Assembly (NCBI GenBank): GCA_949752745.1
Contig: OX457026.1
Coordinates: forward strand, 27,962,116-28,026,115
DNA: 64,000 nucleotides
Direction of reading: 5' to 3'
Source of the DNA: Protula sp. h YS-2021
Taxonomy: Eukaryota; Annelida; Polychaeta; Sabellida; Serpulidae
The notes under the pieces are model-generated. The model made no database searches. It worked only from the letters and a program-made list of their open reading frames with translations, and was not told the origin of the DNA. This document shows, in pieces, positions 22,274 to 33,500 of this stretch; position 1 is the first letter of the stretch, and the number at the start of each line of letters is the position of its first letter. A program made the translations under genes and the position numbers.

Positions 22274-25200
22274 ATGAATGACGAGGCCAACGTCGATAGC
22301 GTGTCAGTAATGTCAGGAGGCTCAGGTACCTCAGTGTCGTCTGCTATTGCTATGACACGAGCGCGGAAGGCGGCTCTCCTCGTGAAGCAGAAACACGCCA
22401 AGGAACGGGCCCATTTGGAGAGGCTGCAGCTTGAGACGGAGCAGCGCAAGCAACAGCTTGACGTTCAGTCAGATATCGAGGCCGCAGATGCCGAAGAAAA
22501 GGTGCTTGTAGAAGCCGAAGCTGCTATCTCTGGGGCACAGCCTGTGAGTATAACGTCAGTAGAAGGTGCCACTGCGATGCCATCCCAGCCTTTATCTGCA
22601 TTCGCCATGCCATTTCAACCAGCAACTGTGAGTACTGAATTTATATTTGACCGCGCTCAAGTTTCTACGACTTCCAAGTCATTTGATATCAGACCACGTG
22701 AAAATCTGCCTCCTCCTGACAATGTACCTCCAGTTTGCGCAAAAGATCCAGTGACCTCAAAGCCATTTGATGTCAAACCACCAGATAGTCTTCCCCTTCT
22801 GGACAGTGTCACTCACGCTAACGTTAAAGATCCGGCGATGTCGAAGGCATTTAATGTCAAACCACCCGAAAATCTTCATCCTCTGGAAAGTGTACCTCCC
22901 GTTAGCGTTAAAGATCCGGCGACGTCGAAGCCATTTGATGTCAGACCACGTGACGCATTTCCTCCGATTGACGCTAGTGCAAAGTACAGTCCAGCTTATG
23001 ACAGGTTTAGTGGTGTGCCAAGTCCTATACAAAACGTAGGACAGAATGCATCAGCACTGAAGGCTGAAACAGCCTCCCCGTTCTCGCATCAACCACGCCA
23101 AAGTTGTCATCCAGCATTTGCCACCACATTTCAGTCGTCACCGAATCAGCCCCTACCTGCTGGAAGCATCCAACAATTAGCTGCCTTAACTGTTGCTGCT
23201 ACATTACCCAAAACTGAAATATTGACATTTGATTCTGATCCAAAGAACTACGTCGAATTCATCACAAACTTTAAGATAAATGTGGAATCAAAGGTCTATG
23301 AACCATCGGTTTTACTGAACTACCTGATCAGTTACTGCACAGGAGAAGCCAAACACCTCATAAAGAACTGTGTTCTTTTGGGCGACCAAGGCTATACACG
23401 TGCGCTAGAGCTTCTCAATGAACGCTACGGTCGCAGAAACGAAATCGCTCGTTCATGTATAGATTCCCTGATGAAAGGCCACATCGTCAAAGGAAATGAT
23501 TGTCGTGGTCTTATCGCTCTGAGCGACGAAATGGAAAGGTGTGCCCTCACGTTACAGTCCCTAGGGTACGAAAGCGATTTGAACTGCACGCCTACACTGA
23601 AGGCAGTAGTCCTGCGTTTGCCCAACTACATTAGAATTAAATGGGCTGAGTTCGTTTACAGCTTCTCGCATCTGCGTGACCCAACGTTTAATGATTTGCG
23701 TGTTTTTGTAAAGCAGCGTGCAGGTGTCGCAATGTCAACATACGGCGAGATGTTGCGGAGAGAAGAAATCACAGTTAAGAAACCAAAGCACAATACAAGC
23801 AAGACAGTATCAACGGTAATGACGACGCAAGCCAAGAGTCAAGGTACGAAACAAAAGCTTCCTGATTGTACACAGTGCCGAGGGCAGCATTTCATTGCCA
23901 AGTGTGCTGCATTTCTGCAGAAGACGTATGCCGACAGAGTGAAGGTAATTAAAGACAAACGTTTGTGCTTTAACTGTTTACGTCCAGGCCACGTTGCTAA
24001 AGAGTGCAGAAAGGACTCGCAGTGCTCTCATTGTAAGTCAAAACACCACGAGCTAGTTCACGATACAAACTATCGCAGACGTTTAGAAGAAAAAAGAAAT
24101 GAACAACATCGTGAAAGTACCCCGACTGATTCGTCATCGGTTAACTGCGTCGCGACCCGCACCCCACAAGTTTGTCTTCGCATTGTTCCTGTCATTATTC
24201 GCGGAAACGTAGTTGACGTAGGGACGTACGCGTTACTTGACGAAGGGTCAGACACAACCTTATGTACTGAGAGCTTGCTAAAACGCCTAAGGCTCCGAGG
24301 CAAAACAGCAAAATTGAATTTAAGTACCGTGACTTCAGCGAATGTGTCCAAACCTTGTACTGAAGTATCGCTAACTGTAGCATCGCTTGACCAAACAGGC
24401 GCTATAGATATTGACAGAGTCTTTTCAGTCGAAAACTTGCCTATATCAATGCGTGCTAAGGCTGATGACGTAGCTGTTTCACAATGGCCACATTTGTCCG
24501 GGCTTAAATTTCCATGCGTAAATTCCTCACAAGTCTCTGAAGCCTTTTGGAAGGAAGACGAACGTCGAGGAAGTGTCAAAGAACCCTACGCAGTGAAGTC
24601 AGTCCTCGGATGGTCCCTACTAGGGCCGCTTGATAGAACCGTCTCAAACACAAACGCTCACGTGAACTTTCAGCAAGGTGATTTACAAAGTCAAGTAGAA
24701 CGAATGTGGAAAACTGACTTTGACGAATCAATATACAGCGCTAAAAGCGGAATGTCTCTTGCTGACAAACAAGCTTTGAGTATCTTTGACGAAAGTATTG
24801 AGCACACTGGGGAACGGTACATGCTTTCTCTGCCATGGAGAACTGGTGTCCCGAAGTTAGAAAGCAACTTACCGCTTGCTGTTACGAGATTGAATTACCT
24901 AGAACGGAAGTTTTCCAAGAAAGAATCGCTTCATGAAGCGTACTCAAGTGCTTTGGGTGATTACGTGACGAAAGGTTATGCACAAAAGGTTGGTACTCTA
25001 GAGGAACACGCTAAGGATGTGAATTGCTGGTACTTACCTCATCACCCAGTCATCAATCCGAATAAACCGGATAAAATTCGCATAGTATTTGATTGCGCGG
25101 CTAAGTACAGGGGCACTTCATTAAATGATTGCCTGCTGCAAGGCCCAGATCTGGTCAATCCTTTGATCGGAGTGCTACTTCGCTTTCGTCAAGAGCCTAT

Positions 25201-28003
25201 CGCAATTGTTGGTGACATAGAAGCTATGTTCCAACAGGTACAAGTTTTGGAGAGGGACCGTGACTACCTCCGTTCCTTGTGGTGGCAAGACGGCGACATC
25301 AAGCTCCCGCCAGAAGTTTACGCGATGATAGTTCATATCTTCGGCGCAACGTCATCTCCTAGTGCTACTGCGTTTGCTATGCGCAAGACGGCTACTGACA
25401 ACCAGTGTGAGTTTGATGCAGAAACGGTAAAAACAGTGCTGCGAAACTTTTACGTCGATGACTGCTTAAAATCAATACCAACTGTACCTCAAGCAATCAG
25501 GCTAACAGCACAACTACAAGAAATGCTTCTGAGAGGTGGGTTCCATTTGACCAAATTATTCTCAAACAACAGGGAAGTTTTGTTGTCAATCCCAGAATCC
25601 GAAAGGGCTCCATCTGTGGCAAACATTGACATTGATGATGCATTGCCATACGAAAGGGCACTGGGTTTACGTTGGAACGTAGAAGATGATACGTTAACAT
25701 ATAACGTGAAGAGTGTACAGAAGCCTATGACGCGTCGCGGAGTTTTATCTGTGGTCAGTTCCCTGTACGATCCCCTAGGCCTTGCCGCACCGGTAACTTT
25801 AATACCCAAGATGCTGTTACAAGGCCTGTGCAAGGATGGGTACGCCTGGGATGAATCAATTGCACATGACGCCAGTACACGTTTTCGCGAATGGCAAGAC
25901 ACGTTGTCAAGTCTGAGTAACTACAGTGTTGACCGATGCTATAAACCAGATGGCTTGATGAATGACTTCACATGCGAGTTACACCACTTCGCAGATGCAT
26001 CAGAAGTCGCCTACGGTGTTGCGTCATATCTGCGTATTTACGATACGTCAGGACACATTAAGTGTTCACTCGTTGCAGGCAAGTCGCGATTAGCACCTAT
26101 CAAGTCTGTCACTATACCGCGACTAGAACTATCAGCTGCTGTTGTCGCAGCACGGTTGCATCAGATGATTAAAAGCGAACTCGAATTCGAAATCTCACAG
26201 GCTTACTTCTGGACGGACTCAACAGCTGTTCTTAAGTACATACGTAACACAAAGACGCGTTTTCAGACGTTTGTTGCTGATCGGTTATCGGTGATTCATG
26301 ACATTACCAGACCAGAAGATTGGTACTACGTCCCATCAAAGCAAAACCCAGCCGATCTCGCGTCACGTGGAATTTCTCCTAGGGAAACATCGAAGTTGAA
26401 ATTTTGGGCAAGTGGTCCAATGTTTTTATGGAATGCGCAAATTATGATGCCTGCACAACCAGATTATGGAGATCCTGCGGCGACGGTTGCGTGTGTGACG
26501 TCTGAGATAGATCCTTTAAGTTCGCTGATCAATCGCTGCTCTTCGTGGAGCCGCTTATGCGTATCTTTCGCGTGGTTACTGCGGTACGTTGCGTTTTGTT
26601 TGGTGCATTACGCAAAAGCGACAGAGAAACTACCTCAAGGTAACGTAGGAGTTGAAGAAATACATCGTGCTCGAGCCAAGATTATCGCGATAGTGCAGCG
26701 TGAATGTTACACATCTGAGTTAACGCGCCTGAACGAAGGTGTAGACGTTTTAAGAACCAGTCCCATTGCTAAGTTGTCCCCCGTCCTAACTGACAATATC
26801 ATCAGAGTGGGAGGTCGCCTAGATGAGGCGTCAGTAGACTACGATTTTAAACACCCAATCATCCTACCAAAGAAACATCACGTCACCGAATTAATCATCA
26901 GACACATTCACGAACGTAATGGGCACGTCGGTTTACATCAAGTTCTAGCTCTAACACGTAAGGAATACTGGATTACCCAAGGTGCTGCTGCAGTTAAAAG
27001 GGTTATAGGAGCGTGTTTTTTATGTAAACGTCACATGCGCGCGACGCTTACGCAGCAGATGGCTACGCTACCTAAAGAGCGACTGACGCCAGATTTACCT
27101 CCGTTCTCCAACGTCGGGGTCGATTACTTCGGCCCCCTTTTTGTCTCAAGAGGACGTACAACAGTAAAACGTTATGGCTGTCTATTTACGTGTCTGGCGT
27201 GCAGAGCAGTGCACCTCGAAGTGGCTTTCAACCTGGATACAGACTCTTTCCTGTCATGTCTCACACGTTTTATGGCACGCAGGGGGAAACCAAGAAAGAT
27301 TTTCAGTGACAACGGCAAGAATTTCGTGGGCGCGGAGCGAGAATTGCGTGAACTGTTATCCGATCTGAACCAGGCGAAAATAAATAACACACTGAGACAA
27401 GACTCCGTTGAATGGCACTTCATTCCCCCAAATGCCCCGGAAATGGGAGGAGTATGGGAGCGCATGGTGCGATCAGTAAAGGTGATACTCAGAAAGCTTG
27501 CGACTGAACAGCTTTTAAACGACGAGGGCTTAGCGACATTATTTGCAGAAGTCGAACGTGTAATTAATGACCGCCCGCTGACTACTGTGAGCAATGACGC
27601 ACGTGACCCGGAAGTGCTCACGCCAAGCAAAATTCTTCTGCTGAGCAACACAACCTCGTTACCATACGGCAGTTTCAAGCCGTACGACAATTACACTCGA
27701 CGCCGATGGCGTCAAGCTCAATATCTGGCTGACGTTTTTCGGCGCCGTTGGCTCAAGGAGTATGTACCCCTGTTGCAAGCTAGATCTAAATGGATTAACA
27801 AGCAACGGGATATTGAAAAGGGAGATGTCGTCTTGATTGCCGATCACCAGTTGCCACGTGGTCAATGGCCTCTGGGAATTGTGAACGATGTACGCCAGGG
27901 CCGAGACGGTCACGTCCGCGCGGCAGAAATAAGAGTCGGAAAAAATGTGAAAGTCCGACCCATCACAAAACTGTGCTTGCTAGAAAGTGCTCGTAAAGAT
28001 TAA
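22274..28003 (+). CDS. BEL/Pao retrotransposon Gag-Pol polyprotein
   Basis: One intact 1909-residue frame. The chosen ATG is in good context (GCCGCCATGA); the frame is open further upstream but without an earlier ATG. Domains in order: charged coiled-coil (~15-80); four ~28-residue repeats of SKPFDVKP type (~135-235); a DUF1759-like gag core (~312-450); zinc knuckles C532..., C565FNC..GH..EC578 and CSHC; a retropepsin-type A17 protease with LLDEGS (D656); reverse transcriptase with D981 in GDIEAMF and YVDD at 1060-1063; RNase H with D1241 and D1315; an HHCC zinc-binding region (~1536-1586); an integrase core with D1617, D1679 and E1723; and a C-terminal DUF5641-like domain (~1806-1900). No stop, frameshift or missing catalytic residue was seen. 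There is no envelope gene. The element looks able to encode its full machinery. Confidence 0.95.
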   Translation: MNDEANVDSVSVMSGGSGTSVSSAIAMTRARKAALLVKQKHAKERAHLERLQLETEQRKQQLDVQSDIEAADAEEKVLVEAEAAISGAQPVSITSVEGATAMPSQPLSAFAMPFQPATVSTEFIFDRAQVSTTSKSFDIRPRENLPPPDNVPPVCAKDPVTSKPFDVKPPDSLPLLDSVTHANVKDPAMSKAFNVKPPENLHPLESVPPVSVKDPATSKPFDVRPRDAFPPIDASAKYSPAYDRFSGVPSPIQNVGQNASALKAETASPFSHQPRQSCHPAFATTFQSSPNQPLPAGSIQQLAALTVAATLPKTEILTFDSDPKNYVEFITNFKINVESKVYEPSVLLNYLISYCTGEAKHLIKNCVLLGDQGYTRALELLNERYGRRNEIARSCIDSLMKGHIVKGNDCRGLIALSDEMERCALTLQSLGYESDLNCTPTLKAVVLRLPNYIRIKWAEFVYSFSHLRDPTFNDLRVFVKQRAGVAMSTYGEMLRREEITVKKPKHNTSKTVSTVMTTQAKSQGTKQKLPDCTQCRGQHFIAKCAAFLQKTYADRVKVIKDKRLCFNCLRPGHVAKECRKDSQCSHCKSKHHELVHDTNYRRRLEEKRNEQHRESTPTDSSSVNCVATRTPQVCLRIVPVIIRGNVVDVGTYALLDEGSDTTLCTESLLKRLRLRGKTAKLNLSTVTSANVSKPCTEVSLTVASLDQTGAIDIDRVFSVENLPISMRAKADDVAVSQWPHLSGLKFPCVNSSQVSEAFWKEDERRGSVKEPYAVKSVLGWSLLGPLDRTVSNTNAHVNFQQGDLQSQVERMWKTDFDESIYSAKSGMSLADKQALSIFDESIEHTGERYMLSLPWRTGVPKLESNLPLAVTRLNYLERKFSKKESLHEAYSSALGDYVTKGYAQKVGTLEEHAKDVNCWYLPHHPVINPNKPDKIRIVFDCAAKYRGTSLNDCLLQGPDLVNPLIGVLLRFRQEPIAIVGDIEAMFQQVQVLERDRDYLRSLWWQDGDIKLPPEVYAMIVHIFGATSSPSATAFAMRKTATDNQCEFDAETVKTVLRNFYVDDCLKSIPTVPQAIRLTAQLQEMLLRGGFHLTKLFSNNREVLLSIPESERAPSVANIDIDDALPYERALGLRWNVEDDTLTYNVKSVQKPMTRRGVLSVVSSLYDPLGLAAPVTLIPKMLLQGLCKDGYAWDESIAHDASTRFREWQDTLSSLSNYSVDRCYKPDGLMNDFTCELHHFADASEVAYGVASYLRIYDTSGHIKCSLVAGKSRLAPIKSVTIPRLELSAAVVAARLHQMIKSELEFEISQAYFWTDSTAVLKYIRNTKTRFQTFVADRLSVIHDITRPEDWYYVPSKQNPADLASRGISPRETSKLKFWASGPMFLWNAQIMMPAQPDYGDPAATVACVTSEIDPLSSLINRCSSWSRLCVSFAWLLRYVAFCLVHYAKATEKLPQGNVGVEEIHRARAKIIAIVQRECYTSELTRLNEGVDVLRTSPIAKLSPVLTDNIIRVGGRLDEASVDYDFKHPIILPKKHHVTELIIRHIHERNGHVGLHQVLALTRKEYWITQGAAAVKRVIGACFLCKRHMRATLTQQMATLPKERLTPDLPPFSNVGVDYFGPLFVSRGRTTVKRYGCLFTCLACRAVHLEVAFNLDTDSFLSCLTRFMARRGKPRKIFSDNGKNFVGAERELRELLSDLNQAKINNTLRQDSVEWHFIPPNAPEMGGVWERMVRSVKVILRKLATEQLLNDEGLATLFAEVERVINDRPLTTVSNDARDPEVLTPSKILLLSNTTSLPYGSFKPYDNYTRRRWRQAQYLADVFRRRWLKEYVPLLQARSKWINKQRDIEKGDVVLIADHQLPRGQWPLGIVNDVRQGRDGHVRAAEIRVGKNVKVRPITKLCLLESARKD

Positions 28004-29548
28004 ATGCCGCATAACTTTCAAGAGATGTGTTCATAGGGAATAATTAATACGTGTGCAGTTATTTTTTTTAAGCTGAAAGATACTAAAAGATTAATAATAA
28101 ACCCATAGAGGCGTAATTATTGTACATGTTAGAGCTTCAGGATTGATTCTTGTGTCTAACTTTGTAAGTTTCCTGGAATATGAAACGTTTATTAGTAAAA
28201 ATGACATTGACTATTAATTCGCGAAAGTGGTTCATAAGTTTTAACTTACCCTTGAGAAGTTTGGAAGTCCACAGCAAAGATGTTTTCCCACCGGCAAAAT
28301 TGAACATTCATTTCAATGATGAAATGCCCAATTATGCCCGCAGTCATGTTTCTTTGGTTAATTTTGTATAATTTAATTGTATTTTATCCGTTTTCAGTTT
28401 TAATTAATAAGTCTTAGTTCAGTAATTTATTCAAAGTTCACTCATTTCTGTTTGTTTCCATTTATGGCGATAATTAAAGATTTCCATTATTAATCCTATA
28501 CTGTCACATGTTGCCTGTTCAAAGGCCACTCGATAAATGAACGAAGTCTGCTGCATAGAATTTTATTTAATATTGTTCAATAATGTAAATTAGTCAAGCA
28601 TGCAGCCGATTCCCTCAAGATACTCCTCAGTATATGTCAGATACTTGTTGTAGTAAATATGTTTAGTATTAATCATATGGTATAAATCACTTCCGCAAAG
28701 CTCAACTTCCGCCCTAAAAGTTTTACTATTTAATTTTAATGGTGAAATAAAATCGCACACGAGACTTAATGCGGCCGTTCAGCGCTGAAGAAATGATTTT
28801 TCTGTGTGTAGAAGTGCTTCTGTTTTAACATAGGAAGCATTTGGTGATGGTTTAAGACCACACCAAAATACGGTCATTTCCAAATTCGTGTGGTTTCCCT
28901 TCATAATGCATTAGCATAATTGTAGACTTTGCTTAGAAATATTTCGTGAGAATCTATCATGACAGCAAACGGGTGTGTTTAATATGCTAAATGTGCCAGG
29001 GAAGTTAGGTATCGTTTTTCCACTCTGTCGTTTAATATTGCTTTCTGAACATATCTTTTAATATTTACTCTTATGTGATTTAAATGATAGCATGTATAAT
29101 ATTTAGAAGCCAGTGTAATAAATATGTAAAGCATGTTTATGTTTAATACAGCTAAGTGATCAAATGTAATTTTTATGTTGCCACGCCCGCAATAACTTGC
29201 ATCTAATACCCCTATGATTCAAGCACTTGGCCACTGTGTGTGACCCAAAGGTATTCATATTGAACATATTGTTCAGTGCCTCAGAAGGAGTGTACTTGAT
29301 ACTGTTGTTGTGTTCAATATAGGAGGTTATAGTTACGCGGGTTTTCTGTCTGTTTGGTGGTGTAGTGGTCAGTATCCCCGCCTGTCACGCGGGAGACCGG
29401 GGTTCGATTCCCCGGCGGGGAACCATTTTGTGTGTTTGTTCTTTTTGCTGGTTTACGGTTCAAGTAAAGAAATTGGCATAATCAAATGTAAATAACTGCT
29501 TTAAATTATTAATGATAAAATACCTCTAAGTTATTTTATTAGGGCCGC
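28004..29548 (+). other. BEL/Pao 3' untranslated region
   Basis: 1.5 kb of A/T-rich sequence between the polyprotein stop and the 3' LTR. No ORF above 63 codons looks real and no envelope-like protein is present. It contains a tRNA-Asp-like sequence at 29351-29425. The purine run just before the LTR (AGGGCCGC) is short, so the polypurine tract is weak or not obvious. Confidence 0.8.
29351..29425 (+). tRNA. tRNA-Asp(GTC)-like sequence with encoded CCA, inside BEL 3' region
   Basis: The anticodon arm is intact (CCCGC-CTGTCAC-GCGGG, anticodon GTC at 29384-29386). The T arm is intact (CGGGG-TTCGATT-CCCCG) and a D-arm-like GTAGTGGTCAGTATC is present. The 3' acceptor strand GCGGGGA plus A is followed directly by CCA. 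The 5' acceptor strand TGTTTGG pairs poorly: three G-U wobbles and two mismatches. Strong internal A and B boxes remain. A genome-encoded CCA is unusual for a eukaryotic nuclear tRNA gene and suggests origin from a mature tRNA copy, or chance. Probably a pseudogene; function is not excluded. Confidence 0.7.
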
Positions 29549-30093
29549 TGTTACGCAGTCATTTAAATAATTTATGTCTCTTATAATTTATTGACATCAG
29601 GTCACTGAAAAGTGACACGTATTGATTAATCAGTGCCAGAATGTTTAAGTATCTATGGCATGACACTGTACAAGTCACGTGATGTCTGTAGTATATAAAC
29701 AGTTTCTTCCCGCCTTTTGACAAATAGTTTCAAGTTTCGGACGGTGCGTGATCATATTTAGGAAAGTTCCGATAAAATTGGTAAGATTCAAATTTCTTGT
29801 GATTGTGAATTAAGTAATTTATTTATTTGTGAAATTATTATGGCTGAATTCAAGATATAACAAGGTAAAATTGATTTAAGAGTTACGTTTAGTGTTAAGA
29901 TCAATCGTTAAAGTTTCGTTTCTTTTTTCTTTTTTTTTTCGTAGCAAACCGGCATTTCGGCATTACGGCTTTACGGTATTACGGCTTTACGGCATTGGCA
30001 TTTACAAGATCTACGAGATGCGTCGCCGCGTTCGCAATAAAATATGTTATGATTAAACAAGCTCTTTGTTTCGTATTCCCTGATCACGCAACA
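29549..30093 (+). repeat. BEL/Pao 3' LTR
   Basis: A 545-bp LTR, TGTTACGCAG..ACGCAACA. TATATAAA is at 29692-29699 and AATAAA at 30036-30041. The right target duplication GGGAC is at 30094-30098. Four substitutions from the 5' LTR over 545 aligned bases (about 0.7%) indicate recent insertion. Confidence 0.95.
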
Positions 30094-30098
30094 GGGAC

Positions 30099-30577
30099 GT
30101 TAAGCACCAAACCAGCCAACAACCGTGACTACTTCTGGTCAGTGGATTCCGTGTATTATTTTGGATAGGAAACCAGCTCCCAAGAGTTTTATCTTACTGG
30201 ATAGCATATAAATAATCCCGCGAGGAAGCGTAGGACTAAAAATCAAACTCAAGAAGTGCAGTCTATTTAAAACCTAATTGCTTTATTCGGGTATGCTATC
30301 AGATAAAATAGTGTGCACACGGACCCAGCAAAGGCAGTAAAGGGATTTCCTAAACACCTCGATGTGCAGGGAATGTTGAGGTTATTTTTTTTTTAAATTT
30401 TACTCAACTAGCATCCAAAAATCATAAAAGTCTATGGGAAAATTGCATTTCCCTTAAATCGCAGTTATACAAGAGCGGAAGAAACCATTGCTTAACTGGA
30501 ATCACGAATGCGAACGCGCATTGGAATTGCTGAAAAGTATGCTAATTGATTAAGGCAACTATGTCTGAAACACTGAT
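30099..30577 (+). repeat. Tandem unit 5, right part: RT remnant
   Basis: Continues unit 5 beyond the BEL/Pao element: the tail of the SINE-like repeat (to ~30113), then the RT C-terminal remnant (~30221-30570) running into RNase H. It is more diverged from units 1-4 than those are from each other. It leads directly into the ~1.56-kb tandem units. Confidence 0.75.
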
Positions 30578-33500
30578 AGCAGTGCTGAAGGATTTGGGGC
30601 ATACTTAATCATGTGCAGGATTTTTACCTGGCCGTCGTTGCATATTCCTCAAAATCAATGAGTAGGGTCGAACGCAGCTGTTGTATTAGCAGAGTTGTTG
30701 GGGGATCATCTAATCCTCGTAATCTAAGTCGTCTCGAAACAGATGATACTTTTATCTTACCTTCAAATTGTAATCCTGTGGTCGAGAAAAATCCCGTAAG
30801 AAGTTTGCGGAGCCGATGCCTTTTCCACCAAAGTTGTTCAGGCGTATGCCTAGCCATAATTGGGGATGTGCTTATTCAACTGCATTCTGATGTCCATTTT
30901 CATTGTGACTTCAAAGTTTAAATACACCTGTGATTTTCTCTTTCACCACATTGCTTTACTTGTCATGTGAGCGATGTGTTACCGCTTGAACCGGTGCTCA
31001 TTATTTTCTGCAACTGAGAACAATAGAAATTCGCTTCATAAGATTTTTTTGAAACCAGAGTGGAAAGTGAGAATATTATTCAAATAGGGGAGATTCTATC
31101 TTTCGGACTCCCGTTTTAATATTAAATAATACTTGAAGGTAAATGCGCTGTGTTGTTCCGATAACATCGGATGGGCAATCACGAATTCCTCGTATATTCC
31201 ATAATACCGTGAATGCAATGGCTATGCATAAAATTTTTTTTCACGATATTAATATACAAAGGGATGTGCGGAAGAATCCTGTTGGCAATCCCTTACCATT
31301 TGATAATTTCGCGAGAAGTTACAATCAGTCATTAACTTCAATGTCTGATAGGGATCATACTCATCATTACTATTATTCGCAAGTTTTTTTATGCCACACC
31401 ATGGTCTCAACCTATGGTTGCTGACAATTCTGGTGTTTTTGAACACGAAACAAATGGAATGTCTACAAGTCAGTACATACCGACGACATCCATTGCATCT
31501 GCTCTACACGCTCAAATGTTTCCGATGAACGGCAAGTGTACAGAAATGCTAGACAGGCACCTTTATCTTTCGACAATCCTGCTAGCATGTCTGACTGGTA
31601 AGGATATGAGGATATTTCTGTCAGCGATTTTTCGCAAGGAATGACATTTCTCTTATTTTAATGGTGTGCCGTGAGGTTTCCACCTAGGTTTTCAAAACAG
31701 TAATATGGCTTCAATTGCCGTGCCTTAAGAATGTGTTAATCACGAACAAGAAGCAGTGGAATCTCAGTGGGAAGGCCTCGAAATGCTCTAGTACGTCTTA
31801 AAGATTGACCTAACGATCAACGATGAGAATTGAAGCTCTTTCAATTAATGGTCAATATAGTGAATGGGCACACTTCAGACGCCTTTTTGAAGAGGAATTT
31901 AAAGAACTGGAATGACGAAGAAGTGTTATCTTATTAATTTGCACGATAAAGTTAAAACCTTCACCATTTCTCTGGATCGTCAGCTTGACACTTTGACTTC
32001 CTATCAGTTGATTCAGTGTATGAAACAACGATTCAGCACCGCTGATTATAGTCATCACTTTCAATCTATTCTGGAAGGATAGCAGTGCTGAAAGCATTGG
32101 TGGCATACTTAATCATATGCAAGATTTTTACCTGGCCGTCATTGCATATTCCTCAAAATCATTGGAGTGGTGCCGATCGCAACTGTTGTATTAGCAGAGT
32201 TGTTGGGAGACCATCTAATCCTCGTAATCTAAGTCGTCTCGAAAGGAATGATACTTTTGTCCTACCTTCAAATTGTAATTCTGTGTTCGGGAAAAATCCC
32301 ATAAAAAGTTTGCGAGAAAAACCCCGTAATAAGTTTAGGCAGCCGATGGCTTATCCGCCAAATTTGGATAGGTGTGTTCTTAGCCATAGTCGGGAGTGTA
32401 CCTATTCAACTGCATTCCCTGCTATATCTGATGTTGCCCCTTCTGATGGTGAATTTTTAAAGTTTAACTATACCTGTTAGTTCCTCTTTTTCGTCACGTT
32501 GCTTTATTTGTCATGTGAGCGATGTGCTACCGCTTGAACCGGTGTTCCTTATTCTCTACAACCGACATCAATAGAAATTCCCGTCATGAGAATTTGTATG
32601 AAACCAGAGTGGAAAGTCAGAATACTTTTCAATTAAGAGAGAATTCTGTCTCTGAGCCTCCCAGTTCAAGATCAAATAGTACTTTTAGGTCAATGCGTGC
32701 TGTTATATCGATAACATCGAATGGGAATCGCGATTTCCTCGTATATTCCATAGTATCGTGAATGCAATGCCTGTACATAAAAATAATTATATTTTTCACG
32801 ATATTAATGTGGTAAGGGATGTGCCGAATAATCCTGTTTGCAATCCCTTTCCATTTTATAATTTCGCGAGAAGTTACAATCAGTCATTGACTTCAATGTC
32901 TGAAATGTCTGATAGGGATAATACTGATCAGCACTATTAATCGCAAGTTTTTTTTTATGCCACACCATGATCTCAACCTATGTTTGTTGACAATTCTGGT
33001 GTTTTTAAACACGAAACAAATGGAATGTCTATAAGTCAGTACATACCGACGACATCCATTGCATCTGCTGCACACGCTCAAATGTTTTCCGATGAACGTC
33101 AAATGTACAGAAATGCTAGACAGGCACCTTTATCTTTCGACAATCCTGCTAGTATGTCTGATTGGTAAGGATATGAGGATATTTCTGTCAGCGATTTTTC
33201 GCAAGGAATGACATTTCTCTTATTCTAATGGTGTGCCGTGAGGTTCCAATCTTGTTTTTCAAAACAGCAATATGGTGGCTTCAGCTGCCATGCCTTATGA
33301 AGGTGTTCATTACGAGCAACAAAGAGAGGAATCTCAGTGGGAAGGCCTCGAAATGCTCTAGTACGTCTTAAAGATTGACCTAACGATCAACGAATGAGGA
33401 TTAAAGCTCTTTCAATAAATGGTCAATATAGTGAATGGGCACACTTCAGACGCCTTTTTGAAGAGGAATCCAAATAACTGGAATGACCACGAAATGTTAT

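Larger units (their letters stand above)
21644..30098 (+). mobile_element. Complete BEL/Pao LTR retrotransposon
   Basis: LTR to LTR 21649-30093, flanked by 5-bp target duplications GGGAC. The site lies inside the SINE-like repeat of tandem unit 5: AACGGGAC before the element and GGGACGTTAAGCACC after it rebuild the GGGACGTTAAACACC seen elsewhere. It is therefore a nested insertion younger than the array. An obvious primer binding site was not recognised; the first TGG after the 5' LTR is 14 bases in. Confidence 0.95.

Noticed and set aside
24070..24579. 169-codon minus-strand frame, and others at 25489, 27172, 27659
   Set aside because: Shadows of the long BEL/Pao polyprotein on the opposite strand.
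29310..29495. 61-codon frame across the tRNA-Asp-like sequence
   Set aside because: It crosses a structured tRNA-like sequence and has no protein-like features.
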